64,000 nt of DNA from assembly GCF_000238375.3 (NCBI RefSeq), contig NZ_AHBZ03000022.1, positions 248,001 through 312,000 of the forward strand, written 5' to 3'. Source of the DNA: Pseudoalteromonas citrea (lineage in GTDB: Bacteria > Pseudomonadota > Gammaproteobacteria > Enterobacterales > Alteromonadaceae). Each line of letters begins with the position of its first letter. Position 1 is the first letter of the stretch. A program made the translations under genes and the position numbers. The notes under the pieces are model-generated. The model was not told the origin of the DNA, ran no database searches, and saw nothing but the letters and a program-made list of their open reading frames with translations. Shown here piece after piece: positions 1 through 8,010 of this stretch.

Positions 1-764
1 CCATAACCTACTTGTTCTCCTGCAGGTATATCACGTATCGCGATAACTTTAGTCGTTAACCGCATAACCGGTTTCAAACCATGATCAACACCTTTGCAGT
101 TTAGCATGGGTGATACTCCATAAATCATTAGCCCAGGCCGGATCCAATCACAGTGACTCTCAGTCCAACCTAAAACCCCCGCGGAATTAGCCAAACAAAG
201 CTGTTCATTATGATCATTAGTGAGCTGTTTAAATGCCGTAATTTGATTTTGCGTACGGGCGTTGTTTAGATCATCTGCACATGGGAAGTGGGTCATCAAA
301 TTCACGGCACTGTGTGTATTTTTACTCGCTTTCAAACGATGATAAAACCCCTCTAACTGTGCAGGTTCAATCCCTAAACGGTGCATGCCTGTATCAATTT
401 TTAACCACGTTGCGATTGGGGCATCAAGCTCTGCAGATTCCAGCATAGCCAATTGGTTTTCATCATGAATGATAGTTTGGAAATTATTGGCCAGTAAAAT
501 CGGTAAGTCACTTTTATTGAAAAAGCCTTCAAGCAGAACTATGGGCTTTGTAACCCCTCCAGCGCGCAAAGCCAGTGCTTCATCAATTCGTGCGACAGCA
601 AAGGCATCAACACTCGTCAGGTGCTGAGCAATTGTCACTAAGCCATGGCCATACGCATTCGCTTTGAGTACCGCCATCACTTTGCTGTGAGGCGCCAGCT
701 GTTTAGTCTTTGACAAATTGTATGACAAAGCCACTAAATCAATTTTAGCAATCGCAAGTCTCAT
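1..764 (-). CDS. alr: Alanine racemase (partial, C-terminus outside window)
   Basis: Pyridoxal-phosphate enzyme that interconverts L- and D-alanine for peptidoglycan synthesis in the cytoplasm. Translation from the ATG at 764 gives 254 residues before the window edge. The cofactor motif AVLKANAYGHG is visible, with the PLP lysine at about residue 34, the same place as in the family. Further on, KIDTGMHRLGI and the SAGVLGW / RPGLMIYG segments are typical of the alanine racemase barrel. The catalytic tyrosine domain lies beyond the window. The gene sits 61 bp downstream of dnaB on the same strand, the dnaB-alr order common in gammaproteobacteria, so the two may be cotranscribed. Confidence 0.95.
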   Translation of the reverse strand, partial: MRLAIAKIDLVALSYNLSKTKQLAPHSKVMAVLKANAYGHGLVTIAQHLTSVDAFAVARIDEALALRAGGVTKPIVLLEGFFNKSDLPILLANNFQTIIHDENQLAMLESAELDAPIATWLKIDTGMHRLGIEPAQLEGFYHRLKASKNTHSAVNLMTHFPCADDLNNARTQNQITAFKQLTNDHNEQLCLANSAGVLGWTESHCDWIRPGLMIYGVSPMLNCKGVDHGLKPVMRLTTKVIAIRDIPAGEQVGY

Positions 765-795
765 AATGCTCCACTACTACCCGATACTGCCAGCT

Positions 796-830
796 TAGTA
801 CTTTAAACTTTAGTACTTCAAACTTTAGTA
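796..830. repeat. 15-bp tandem repeat at the 3' end of dnaB
   Basis: TAGTACTTTAAACTT (796-810) is followed directly by TAGTACTTCAAACTT (811-825) and a third partial unit TAGTACT (826-832). The third unit contains the last codons and stop of dnaB, so the end of the gene and its stop codon have been copied downstream. It looks like a slippage duplication; no function is implied. Confidence 0.8.
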
Positions 831-2204
831 CTCGTCGTCTACAGCTGGCCCAGTATAATTATCAAATCGAGAGTATTGACCTTGGAACGTTAACCTAACC
901 TTACCAATCGGTCCGTTACGCTGCTTTCCGATAATAATCTCTGCCACGCCTTTATCCATACTGTCTTCGTTATACACTTCGTCTCGATAAATAAACATGA
1001 TCAAATCGGCATCCTGCTCAATAGAGCCTGATTCACGTAGGTCAGAGTTAATTGGTCGTTTATCTGCACGTTGCTCTAGAGTACGGTTAAGCTGAGATAA
1101 CGCTACCACAGGACATTGTAGCTCTTTCGCTAGTGCTTTTAAGGAACGAGATATTTCTGCTATCTCTAAAGTACGATTATCAGATAAGGATGGCACACGC
1201 ATTAGCTGTAAGTAATCAACCATGATCATGCTGATCCCCCCGTGGTCGCGGGCAATACGCCGAGCACGTGAACGCACATCTGTTGGAGTTAGACCTGATG
1301 CGTCATCTACGTACATTTTCCCTTTCTCCATGAGTAGTCCCATGGTTGAAGACAATCGTGCCCAGTCATCATCATCAAGCTGACCTGTACGCACTTTTGT
1401 TTGGTTAATGCGCCCAAGCGATGCCAGCATCCTCATCATGATCTGTTCCGACGGCATCTCCAGTGAATAAATAAGTACCGGCTTGTCTTGCGTCATCGCT
1501 GCATGCTCAGCAAGGTTCATCGCAAAGGTCGTCTTACCCATAGATGGACGAGCTGCCACAATGATCAAATCTGATGGCTGTAAACCTGTGGTCATTTTAT
1601 CTAAATCTGTATAGCCAGAGCTTACCCCTGTAATACCATCTTGCGGTGATTGATATAACTCTTCTATTTTATCAACCGTTTTTTCTAGAATGTTATGTAA
1701 GCTTTGCGGCCCTTCACTGCTTTTGGTTCTCTGCTCGGCAATTTTAAATACCTTGCTTTCTGCCAAGTCTAATAACTCATGGCTATCTCGACCTTCTGGA
1801 TTAAAACCCGCTTCGGCAATTTCATTGGCAACACCAATCATCTCTCGAACAACCGCTCGCTCCCTTACGATGTTCGCATACGCATCAATATTGGCGGCAC
1901 TGGGCGTATTTTTCGCAATCTCTGCTAAATAGGCAAAGCCACCCACCATCGCCAGTTGATTATTTTTCTCTAAATTCTCAGAGATAGTGATTAAGTCGAT
2001 TGGCTCACTTAATTCAACCAACTTTTCCATCGCTTCGAAAATAAGCTTGTGGGTACGGGTATAAAAGTCTTGTGCTACGACATGTTCTGCAACTCTGTCA
2101 AACGCTTGGTTATCGAGCATTAAGCCACCCAAAACAGATTGCTCTGCTTCAATAGAGTGAGGAGGAACTTTTAAGGAGTCGACTTGGAGATCAGGTTTAG
2201 CCAT
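825..2204 (-). CDS. dnaB: Replicative DNA helicase DnaB
   Basis: Hexameric 5'-3' helicase that unwinds DNA at the replication fork and recruits primase. The 459-residue length is normal for the family. The N-terminal domain (about 15-120) contains PPHSIEAEQSVLGGLML. A linker is followed by the RecA-like motor, with Walker A ARPSMGKTT near residue 220, Walker B MIMVDYLQLM, and the SQLNRTLEQR and SGSIEQDADLI motifs. The DnaB ATPase core reaches the C-terminus and no intein is present. The start MAKPDLQ lies just upstream of the first conserved block. The gene is followed on the same strand by alr. Confidence 0.97.
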   Translation of the reverse strand: MAKPDLQVDSLKVPPHSIEAEQSVLGGLMLDNQAFDRVAEHVVAQDFYTRTHKLIFEAMEKLVELSEPIDLITISENLEKNNQLAMVGGFAYLAEIAKNTPSAANIDAYANIVRERAVVREMIGVANEIAEAGFNPEGRDSHELLDLAESKVFKIAEQRTKSSEGPQSLHNILEKTVDKIEELYQSPQDGITGVSSGYTDLDKMTTGLQPSDLIIVAARPSMGKTTFAMNLAEHAAMTQDKPVLIYSLEMPSEQIMMRMLASLGRINQTKVRTGQLDDDDWARLSSTMGLLMEKGKMYVDDASGLTPTDVRSRARRIARDHGGISMIMVDYLQLMRVPSLSDNRTLEIAEISRSLKALAKELQCPVVALSQLNRTLEQRADKRPINSDLRESGSIEQDADLIMFIYRDEVYNEDSMDKGVAEIIIGKQRNGPIGKVRLTFQGQYSRFDNYTGPAVDDEY

Positions 2205-2289
2205 AGCACTACAGTTTTTGCGAATAAGACTGACATTTTATCTTTTTGGCGGGTAACTGCAAAGCAATATATAGTGTATCTTTAAAATG

Positions 2290-2318
2290 TGCGTCATTAC
2301 GCTTGAGGTAACGACGCA
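2290..2318 (-). terminator. Hairpin downstream of the DUF4097 gene
   Basis: TGCGTCATTAC (2290-2300) pairs with GTAACGACGCA (2308-2318) over 11 positions with one G-T wobble and a 7-nt loop. On the minus strand it follows the stop of the DUF4097 gene and is trailed by a short T-rich stretch. It is a plausible but weak intrinsic terminator for the sigma-factor cassette. Confidence 0.5.
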
Positions 2319-2325
2319 TTGCATC

Positions 2326-3270
2326 TTAGTTTTTCTTTAACTCTATACGACCGCTGACCGTGTCGATTTCAACATCAGCTTGGCCACCATTTAAAATAAA
2401 CTCAAGTTCTCTAGAAGGACCATATTTCGCTTTTTCTGCTTTATGTTCACTCAAGTCATTAAAAATATTCCCGCCAGAGTGGGCATCAATATCAAAACGG
2501 GCCGAGACATCTTGAGGTAAAAACAATTGTACATCACCACTAACGGTGTCCATATTAATGCTCGCGTTGCCCCCCATTTTTGCCACGCGGATATCAATCT
2601 CGCCGTTCACCGTGTTCAAACGCAAATCTTCCAGCTCTTTTATTGTAAATTCAACTTCGCCATTAACGTTCTCTAGCCTGATATCCGTTGCGCTGGTATT
2701 ACTTTCAATATCGCCATTCACAGCATTAAAGCGTAATTTTCCAGAAGAGTTGTTATCATTGATCTCACCATTAACGGTTTCAAAGCGGATATTCCCTGCT
2801 AAATCAGTGGCATCTACATCGCCGTTAACAGTCTCCAATGCGATTTTTCCTGTTAACTTTGTTGCTTTAACATTGCCATTCACCGTCTTTAATTGCGCAC
2901 CCGCTGATAAATCTGTCGCCGATACATTAACATTTACACCTTCAAAACTCAGTTCACTGGTCTTAGGCATATAAATAGTTAAGGTCGAACCATCGCCGCC
3001 GCCATAATTCCATCCTCGGGTACGCTTTGGCATTTTTACGGTAAATTCAGTGACAGATCCTTGCGTTTCTAAAGTATAGCCTTGTGCTTTATCATCTAAC
3101 GTACCTGTTACCTTAAACGCATTTTTATCCCACGATTTTATCGTTACATCACCACGTTGATTTTCAATCAGTATCTTGCCGTCTTTTGGCACCTCAACTT
3201 GTTGGTCAATCTTGTCCCCCGCCAACGCTGCCAAAGGCAATAAAGCGATACTCGCTACTATATTTTTCAT
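2326..3270 (-). CDS. Exported DUF4097-type beta-solenoid protein
   Basis: A 314-residue protein of unknown function. It opens with a short signal peptide (MKNIVASIALLPLAALAG). The rest is a run of repeats of about 20 residues built around VNG[DEN]: TVNGNV, TVNGDV, TVNGEI, AVNGDI, NVNGEV, TVNGEI and TVSGDV, the pattern of DUF4097/adhesin-like right-handed beta-solenoids. No catalytic residues can be recognised. It is the last gene of a three-gene unit behind an ECF sigma factor and a membrane anti-sigma-like protein, starting only about 10 bp after the latter. Inference: an envelope component or target of that sigma factor. Confidence 0.75.
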   Translation of the reverse strand: MKNIVASIALLPLAALAGDKIDQQVEVPKDGKILIENQRGDVTIKSWDKNAFKVTGTLDDKAQGYTLETQGSVTEFTVKMPKRTRGWNYGGGDGSTLTIYMPKTSELSFEGVNVNVSATDLSAGAQLKTVNGNVKATKLTGKIALETVNGDVDATDLAGNIRFETVNGEINDNNSSGKLRFNAVNGDIESNTSATDIRLENVNGEVEFTIKELEDLRLNTVNGEIDIRVAKMGGNASINMDTVSGDVQLFLPQDVSARFDIDAHSGGNIFNDLSEHKAEKAKYGPSRELEFILNGGQADVEIDTVSGRIELKKN

Positions 3271-3279
3271 TCTGTTCTC

Positions 3280-3759
3280 CTAAATTTGCTGCCAACGAGG
3301 CTCATGAACCTTGTTAATTAAATCCAATTGTTGCTGATACACTTGCGCTAACATCTTTAATAATGCGGCGTTTTCAGGATCATTTTGCAGTGCTAGCTTC
3401 ACTGCTTGCTCGGCGTTCTCTAGTTCCTGTAATTGGATTTGCCAATCATTTACGATCGCCGGCTGCGTCTCATACTTTACTAACAAAACATGCTTTTGCT
3501 GTTCAAAAAAATGGCTCATTGACGCCATCGTGTCATAGTCAGGTTGCTTAACTACAACTTGCCAAGCAACTAAGCCAGCCATAAAGCAGGCCGCAATACC
3601 CGTGACCTTTGGCCAATATGAGCTATTGGCAACACTCGTAACCTCGCCGTTAATTGCCCGCTCAATGCCTGGCCACAAATCCTTATCAGGCGCAATTTCA
3701 CTAGGCTCAGCAATTGATTGAGAAACAAATGTGTCAAAATCTGGTTTATTCATTGTCAT
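3280..3759 (-). CDS. Putative membrane-anchored anti-sigma factor
   Basis: A 159-residue protein with a cytoplasmic N-terminus (about 1-45), one transmembrane segment at about 50-68 (VTGIAACFMAGLVAWQVVV) and a C-terminal part rich in Gln and Glu (about 75-155) that looks helical. The HxxxCxxC motif of zinc-binding anti-sigma factors is absent. Its first 14 bp overlap the end of the ECF sigma gene, so the two are probably translationally coupled. Assignment as the cognate anti-sigma rests on this context and topology rather than on a recognised domain. A start at the second methionine (MNKPDFD) is equally possible. Confidence 0.6.
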   Translation of the reverse strand: MTMNKPDFDTFVSQSIAEPSEIAPDKDLWPGIERAINGEVTSVANSSYWPKVTGIAACFMAGLVAWQVVVKQPDYDTMASMSHFFEQQKHVLLVKYETQPAIVNDWQIQLQELENAEQAVKLALQNDPENAALLKMLAQVYQQQLDLINKVHEPRWQQI

Positions 3760-4309
3760 ACCACTCCATTAACAGCTGCCTAGCACGATGATATTGTGAT
3801 TTACTTGACCCGACAGCCATTGAGAGCATCGTCGCTATCTCCTCGTGTCTATAGCCTTCAATTGCATGAAGCACAAACACCATACGCGCACGTTCAGGTA
3901 AACGTACTATCAGTTTATCTAGCCCATTCAAACCTTTACATAACGTCACACTGCTTTCATCCATCCCCGCACCTTCAATACTTACCACTTTTTGTAACCA
4001 ATTTTTGTGCTGTCGAAGGTAACTGATAGCAATATTGCTCGTAACGCTATGCAACCAGGTGGTAAATTTTGATTGGCCTTTAAACTGTGCAATTTTATGC
4101 CATAACTGCACAAATACTTCTTGTGTAACATCCTCAGCGTAATCTTTATCAGCCAGCAATCGCAAACACAGTGCATAAACCCGCCGATGGTGCTCGCGGT
4201 ATAACTGTGCAAATGCCGCTTGATCACCTTCTTGTACGCGGCGTATAACAGCATCACTGGAACCATCATCTGATGTTTTTGAAAATGCCTGCTGGGCATC
4301 AATTAACAT
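3746..4309 (-). CDS. ECF-family RNA polymerase sigma factor
   Basis: A 187-residue group IV sigma factor. Region 2 covers about residues 35-105, with AFAQLYREHHRRVYALCLRL and the region 2.3/2.4 segment DVTQEVFVQLWHKI followed by FTTWLHSVTSNIAISYLR. Region 4 covers about 130-185, with LPERARMVFVLHAIEGYRHEEIA and a helix-turn-helix (MLSMAVGSSKSQYHRAR). Sigma region 3 is missing, as expected for ECF factors. It is the first gene of a cassette with an anti-sigma-like protein and a DUF4097 protein. The inducing signal cannot be told from sequence. Confidence 0.9.
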   Translation of the reverse strand: MLIDAQQAFSKTSDDGSSDAVIRRVQEGDQAAFAQLYREHHRRVYALCLRLLADKDYAEDVTQEVFVQLWHKIAQFKGQSKFTTWLHSVTSNIAISYLRQHKNWLQKVVSIEGAGMDESSVTLCKGLNGLDKLIVRLPERARMVFVLHAIEGYRHEEIATMLSMAVGSSKSQYHRARQLLMEWYDNE

Positions 4310-4753
4310 TATCCTGTTCCCTTTATTATTATCAGACTAGCTTGATATAAATGCGCATTACTTTCAAGTTACTAAGTTAGACGTCGTAAAGAGATAAAAA
4401 GGTTTAAAGGTGATTTATATTTTTTAAAGTTAAGGAAGTTGATTAGTAAGGAGGGACTAGCCTATTTAACCTCAGGTTTGAATAAGGATTTTGGAATAGA
4501 AAATGTTTTAAAAGCAAACTTACGTACAATCCAATGATGATACTTTGCTCGATATCAAGGCGCTTTTATGCAGTAATAGCGGGCTATTACAAATGAAAGC
4601 AACGCCGAGAGTGAGAAAAATAGCTTTATTGGGAAAATTCGCTTATCCAGAGCTGAGGTTATTTAGTACATTATTTAAGCGCAATATAGCTTAATGTCAG
4701 AGGAGCTTACCTCTTATCACATAAATGTAAAAGTAAGAGTAATGACACCATAG
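4310..4753. other. Intergenic region between pilX and the sigma-factor gene
   Basis: No convincing gene in these 444 bp. It must contain the sigma-gene promoter and the 3' end of the pilin operon transcript. Two inverted repeats are visible: GTAATAGC-GG-GCTATTAC (4573-4590), a perfect 8-bp stem, and AGAGG-AGCTTA-CCTCT (4699-4714). Neither is followed by a T-tract. The stretch around 4500-4670 looks like an intergenic repeat, but no second copy was noticed in this window. Confidence 0.5.
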
Positions 4754-6562
4754 CTATTTGCTAGAAGCGTCAGCATTATTCACCGGTGATGCCTCAGCAT
4801 GTTTATAAGACCAGCCTAAAAAGTTTAACTGTGCTTGATTCCCTGTTTTGCCAGTACCTATTCTCGATGTTTTCAGTATTTCATCAAAGTGTACGCCGCT
4901 GCCACCAGAAGAGTTAATCACCGCACCTCTTACAGAACCATATAGCTGGCCGCTACCAGAGAGCTGAATGGATGTCAGTGGTGCATAAATAGAGGCATAG
5001 AGATCCGCAGCGCCATTGACAATGATACCATCGGCCTGATCATAAGATGAATAAATGCTAAAGACCATATGCTCTGTTTTAGCTATGCCTTCTTTTTCAG
5101 TAATAATTTGTGCACTTGCACCAAAGTTTGTCTTACCTGTGACAAATACCGTCAAAGTCGCATGCTCTTCGATGGTGATCTTGGTATGGCCTGATAAAGT
5201 AAAGTCACCATCAACCAGCCAAATTACATCACCACCGGTTGGTTCACCTTTATCATTCACCGCATTTCCTGGGTTGATAACAATTTCGCCATCGCTGCCC
5301 AGATTAAAGTTCTTCATGCCAAACACATACTCAGTATCAACATCACTGTATCCATGTTGTTGTTTTACAACATCAAAAATATAGATGTCATGAGGCTTCG
5401 CACTCCTCATCCCCATATCAGTAGCACTTTGGGTAAAGTACCCATGTTTGGGCGTAAAAGTGTACTTCTCTTGAGCGCCAATAGAAAAGTCACTATATTC
5501 TGTGCTATCTCCGATTACATCAGCCATATTCAAAGGCAGTGCTAACGGATCGCACTCTTTATTCGGGTTGTTTGGATCATAATCAGGAGAGCTGGGGTCG
5601 TATACTTTTACCGGAGGCACGACTTCTTCTACTGTTGGGTCAAATTGGTAAAATTCATCCGAGTAATGAACACCATTTTGAGTAAAAGCTGCATCATCTG
5701 GAAATGTACCAACGCCACCATAGCGAATATCAAGTTCATTCGCACTTACGTTCGCAATATCACTGCCCCAGTTCATCGTCACATCGCCGTGCGCGCGCAC
5801 ATGCCCTGACACAGTACCACCACGATGCATCACAAAACCACGAGACAATACATTGCCGACAACACGAACACCACTACCTGAAGAGATATCTACACCAGTA
5901 TTCGATTGAATATTACCGATAACCGGAGAGGACCCCTTTAAATACACAATACCTGACGCTTTTACATCCCCTTTAATGGGCGAGTGGCCATTTATGACTA
6001 CATCTGAATCACCAATCACGGTGTTAACATCGCCATTATTGGTTTTAGTTTCTTCATAGGTGCCTTTTGAAGAATCATAGCTATCTACCGAACCACTGCC
6101 GGATAAATTAACCCCTTTACAGCCAGTAACTGCGTTAGCAAATAATGACTCTTCTACTGCTGGCAGATATTCAAATTGTGCAACCAGATAACTATTTGCA
6201 TCTTGGTTATAGCGAGAACCATGACTCCGGATCTCAATAATATCACCACTTGGATTTGTCACCGTGGTACTATATTGCGCACCACTAACAAGATCATTGG
6301 CTTCCTGATCGAGCTGTCCGTGGGTTGCGAGTAATTGGGCTATTGACATGCTGGGAGAATTATCACTTTGGTTTTTAATTGCGGTGATACTGTCTATGAC
6401 GCCTTTTTCAGCTTGCAGTCTTGCATTAAGCTCTTTTTGAAAGTTACCCGTTAAACGCTCTTGAACAATACTTTCTTGCAAGGCTCCAAACACCACAACA
6501 CTGGCCATGGTGCTTAGCAGCATAACTTTAATTAAGGTGAAACCGTGCTGACTCGTCATCAT
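4754..6562 (-). CDS. pilX: PilX-like minor pilin with large C-terminal beta-rich domain
   Basis: About 602 residues, against roughly 150-200 for ordinary PilX. The N-terminus has a type IV prepilin site, QHG|FTLIKVMLL, and a hydrophobic helix, followed by the PilX-like ERLTGNFQKELNARLQAEKG segment. The rest is Gly/Ser-rich beta-solenoid-like sequence (about 150-300), then a region resembling DUF7305 (about 360-590) ending in YGSVRGAVINSSGGSGVHFDE. Residue 5 of the mature pilin, nearly always Glu, is Lys here (codon AAA). The ATG at 6562 gives a leader of MMTSQHG; an in-frame GTG at 6580 is less likely. It is the last gene of the pilE-fimT-pilV-pilW-pilX operon, starting 8 bp after the pilW stop. 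Confidence 0.8.
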   Translation of the reverse strand: MMTSQHGFTLIKVMLLSTMASVVVFGALQESIVQERLTGNFQKELNARLQAEKGVIDSITAIKNQSDNSPSMSIAQLLATHGQLDQEANDLVSGAQYSTTVTNPSGDIIEIRSHGSRYNQDANSYLVAQFEYLPAVEESLFANAVTGCKGVNLSGSGSVDSYDSSKGTYEETKTNNGDVNTVIGDSDVVINGHSPIKGDVKASGIVYLKGSSPVIGNIQSNTGVDISSGSGVRVVGNVLSRGFVMHRGGTVSGHVRAHGDVTMNWGSDIANVSANELDIRYGGVGTFPDDAAFTQNGVHYSDEFYQFDPTVEEVVPPVKVYDPSSPDYDPNNPNKECDPLALPLNMADVIGDSTEYSDFSIGAQEKYTFTPKHGYFTQSATDMGMRSAKPHDIYIFDVVKQQHGYSDVDTEYVFGMKNFNLGSDGEIVINPGNAVNDKGEPTGGDVIWLVDGDFTLSGHTKITIEEHATLTVFVTGKTNFGASAQIITEKEGIAKTEHMVFSIYSSYDQADGIIVNGAADLYASIYAPLTSIQLSGSGQLYGSVRGAVINSSGGSGVHFDEILKTSRIGTGKTGNQAQLNFLGWSYKHAEASPVNNADASSK

Positions 6563-6569
6563 ATTCACG

Positions 6570-7085
6570 CTAAAACTCACTAACTATTAATCGGGTAACT
6601 GCAATATCAATATCAATACCATTTTTAAATAACGCAGGAACATTATCAGGCGTTATCGTAATACGTGCTAAACGGCCCTGGTGTGAAGTACTAAAACTCA
6701 GAGCTTGAACCCCTTTTAATAAATTAACGCTCACTCCGTCTCCGCCAGCTTGCGGGGTAACAGTACACACCAGAAACCCACTCACTAACGTATAGTATTC
6801 AGTATAATCAAATGCTGGTGTATCACCATGGCATGATAGAGTCCCACTCACTTGTAGTACTCTCAACGCAATGCCACTATTGTCAACAATAGGCAGGTCA
6901 TTCGTTTGCTTAATACTGCGGGTAAACACTTGGCTTGTATAACGCACAACCTCTTGTGCATGAGATAGTTCTTGAGTAACAACAATGGTACTTTTAATCG
7001 CAGAGTACGACATGCTAACCCCTGCCAGTAAAAACATCCCTGCGGCCATAGCAACCATTAACTCAAGTAACGTATACCCCTTCAT
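6570..7085 (-). CDS. pilW: Type IV pilus minor pilin PilW-like
   Basis: About 171 residues, short for PilW. It starts with the prepilin motif MKG|YTLLELMVAMAAGMFLL, with Glu5 present, followed by the PilW-type segment SYSAIKSTIVVTQELSHAQEVVRYTSQVFTRSI. Minor pilins of this class are cleaved by PilD in the inner membrane and form the priming complex at the pilus tip. The start was set at 7085 because its ATG overlaps the pilV stop as TAATG, a coupled start giving the usual very short leader. It is followed by pilX. Confidence 0.82.
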   Translation of the reverse strand: MKGYTLLELMVAMAAGMFLLAGVSMSYSAIKSTIVVTQELSHAQEVVRYTSQVFTRSIKQTNDLPIVDNSGIALRVLQVSGTLSCHGDTPAFDYTEYYTLVSGFLVCTVTPQAGGDGVSVNLLKGVQALSFSTSHQGRLARITITPDNVPALFKNGIDIDIAVTRLIVSEF

Positions 7086-7555
7086 TATAATACAGTACAC
7101 CCATTTACTGGTGTCGATGGTGTTGCTGGAATATACAGCTGTATATAACTGGTATTCAAACTTACTTGATCTGCTATATCATAGTGTGTTTCACCTGATT
7201 GAATAGTACGCTTATCTACCCAACTCACAGTAAAAGTCATATCGTTCTTGTTACTCTTATTAACAGCAATTTTTTTTAAATCATAGCGATAGGCAATTGA
7301 TTGTGCCGGTTTTAGCTGCGCCATAAACGCATCACTTGTAACGTCAATATTATTTGTTTGCACATCACATAAACGTACCCATAAGCGTTCTATCGCATTC
7401 TGCCCTTGTATTAGGGATATTGTGTAATCAAAGCTGTTATTGGCAAATTGTAATGATTTTAATTGCGTCGCAGCAAGGCCTAACAAGGCAAGTCCAGCAA
7501 TGAGCATAGACACCATGACTTCTAGCAACGAAAAACCATTCTTTCTCATGCGCAA
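7085..7555 (-). CDS. pilV: Type IV pilus modification / minor pilin PilV
   Basis: A 156-residue prepilin with leader MRMRKNG, then FSLLEVMVSMLIAGLALLGL (Glu5 present) and the PilV hallmark ATQLKSLQFANNSFDYTISLIQGQNAIERL. It belongs to the set of minor pilins that initiate pilus assembly. It overlaps fimT by 10 bp upstream and shares a TAATG stop/start with pilW downstream, consistent with one transcript. The second methionine (MRKNG) is an equally good start. The C-terminal region has two cysteines (VRLCDV and NGCTVL) that could form a disulfide. Confidence 0.85.
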   Translation of the reverse strand: MRMRKNGFSLLEVMVSMLIAGLALLGLAATQLKSLQFANNSFDYTISLIQGQNAIERLWVRLCDVQTNNIDVTSDAFMAQLKPAQSIAYRYDLKKIAVNKSNKNDMTFTVSWVDKRTIQSGETHYDIADQVSLNTSYIQLYIPATPSTPVNGCTVL

Positions 7556-8010
7556 TTGTTCTCAGCCTTATCAACCCAACTTTGCCCACTTTGTAAAATA
7601 CACAAGCGTAAATCTGTCGTACTATTATCTTTATCTGTTACTAAGATATTGCTGGCCAAGTTTAGTTCCCCTGTGGAGCGAACAATTCGCTCAACTAGGC
7701 CTACATCTATACTTTCATGCAGCGGTTCAAAACGCTTCAGCGTGACAACAACATCATTGCGTGTTGCTTGTACCAACCAACTATTCTCATCTTGCGTAAG
7801 TGTAATGATTTCAACACGTTTAACTGCTTCACTACGCGCAAATTTATAAACAGCACTTAAATGATTGGCACTCGTTGTTAAACGATCCTGTTTGATAAAA
7901 GCTGCAAATGAAGGCGCTGCTAAGCTGGCTAGTACTGCGATAATGGTTACTGTAATAAGTAACTCTATTAGCGTAAAACCCTGGACTTTTTTATATTTAC
8001 CAACAATCAT
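7546..8010 (-). CDS. fimT: FimT/GspH-family pseudopilin
   Basis: A 154-residue minor pilin. The leader MIVGKYKKVQG is followed by FTLIELLITVTIIAVLASLA and then the GspH/FimT signature FIKQDRLTTSANHLSAVYKFARSEAVKR. The rest is the small beta-rich GspH domain with two C-terminal cysteines (LRLCIL, ENNCA). Family members help prime type IV pili, and some FimT proteins bind DNA during natural transformation; whether this one does cannot be said. It overlaps pilE (13-14 bp) upstream and pilV downstream. Confidence 0.85.
   Translation of the reverse strand: MIVGKYKKVQGFTLIELLITVTIIAVLASLAAPSFAAFIKQDRLTTSANHLSAVYKFARSEAVKRVEIITLTQDENSWLVQATRNDVVVTLKRFEPLHESIDVGLVERIVRSTGELNLASNILVTDKDNSTTDLRLCILQSGQSWVDKAENNCA

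Noticed and set aside
2546-2974. A 142-codon frame on the plus strand opposite the DUF4097 gene
   Set aside because: It is produced by the repeated VNG codons read on the other strand. There is no start signal and no family resemblance.
3982-4302. A 106-codon open frame inside the ECF sigma gene
   Set aside because: It is in another frame of a clearly recognised sigma factor and has no protein features of its own.
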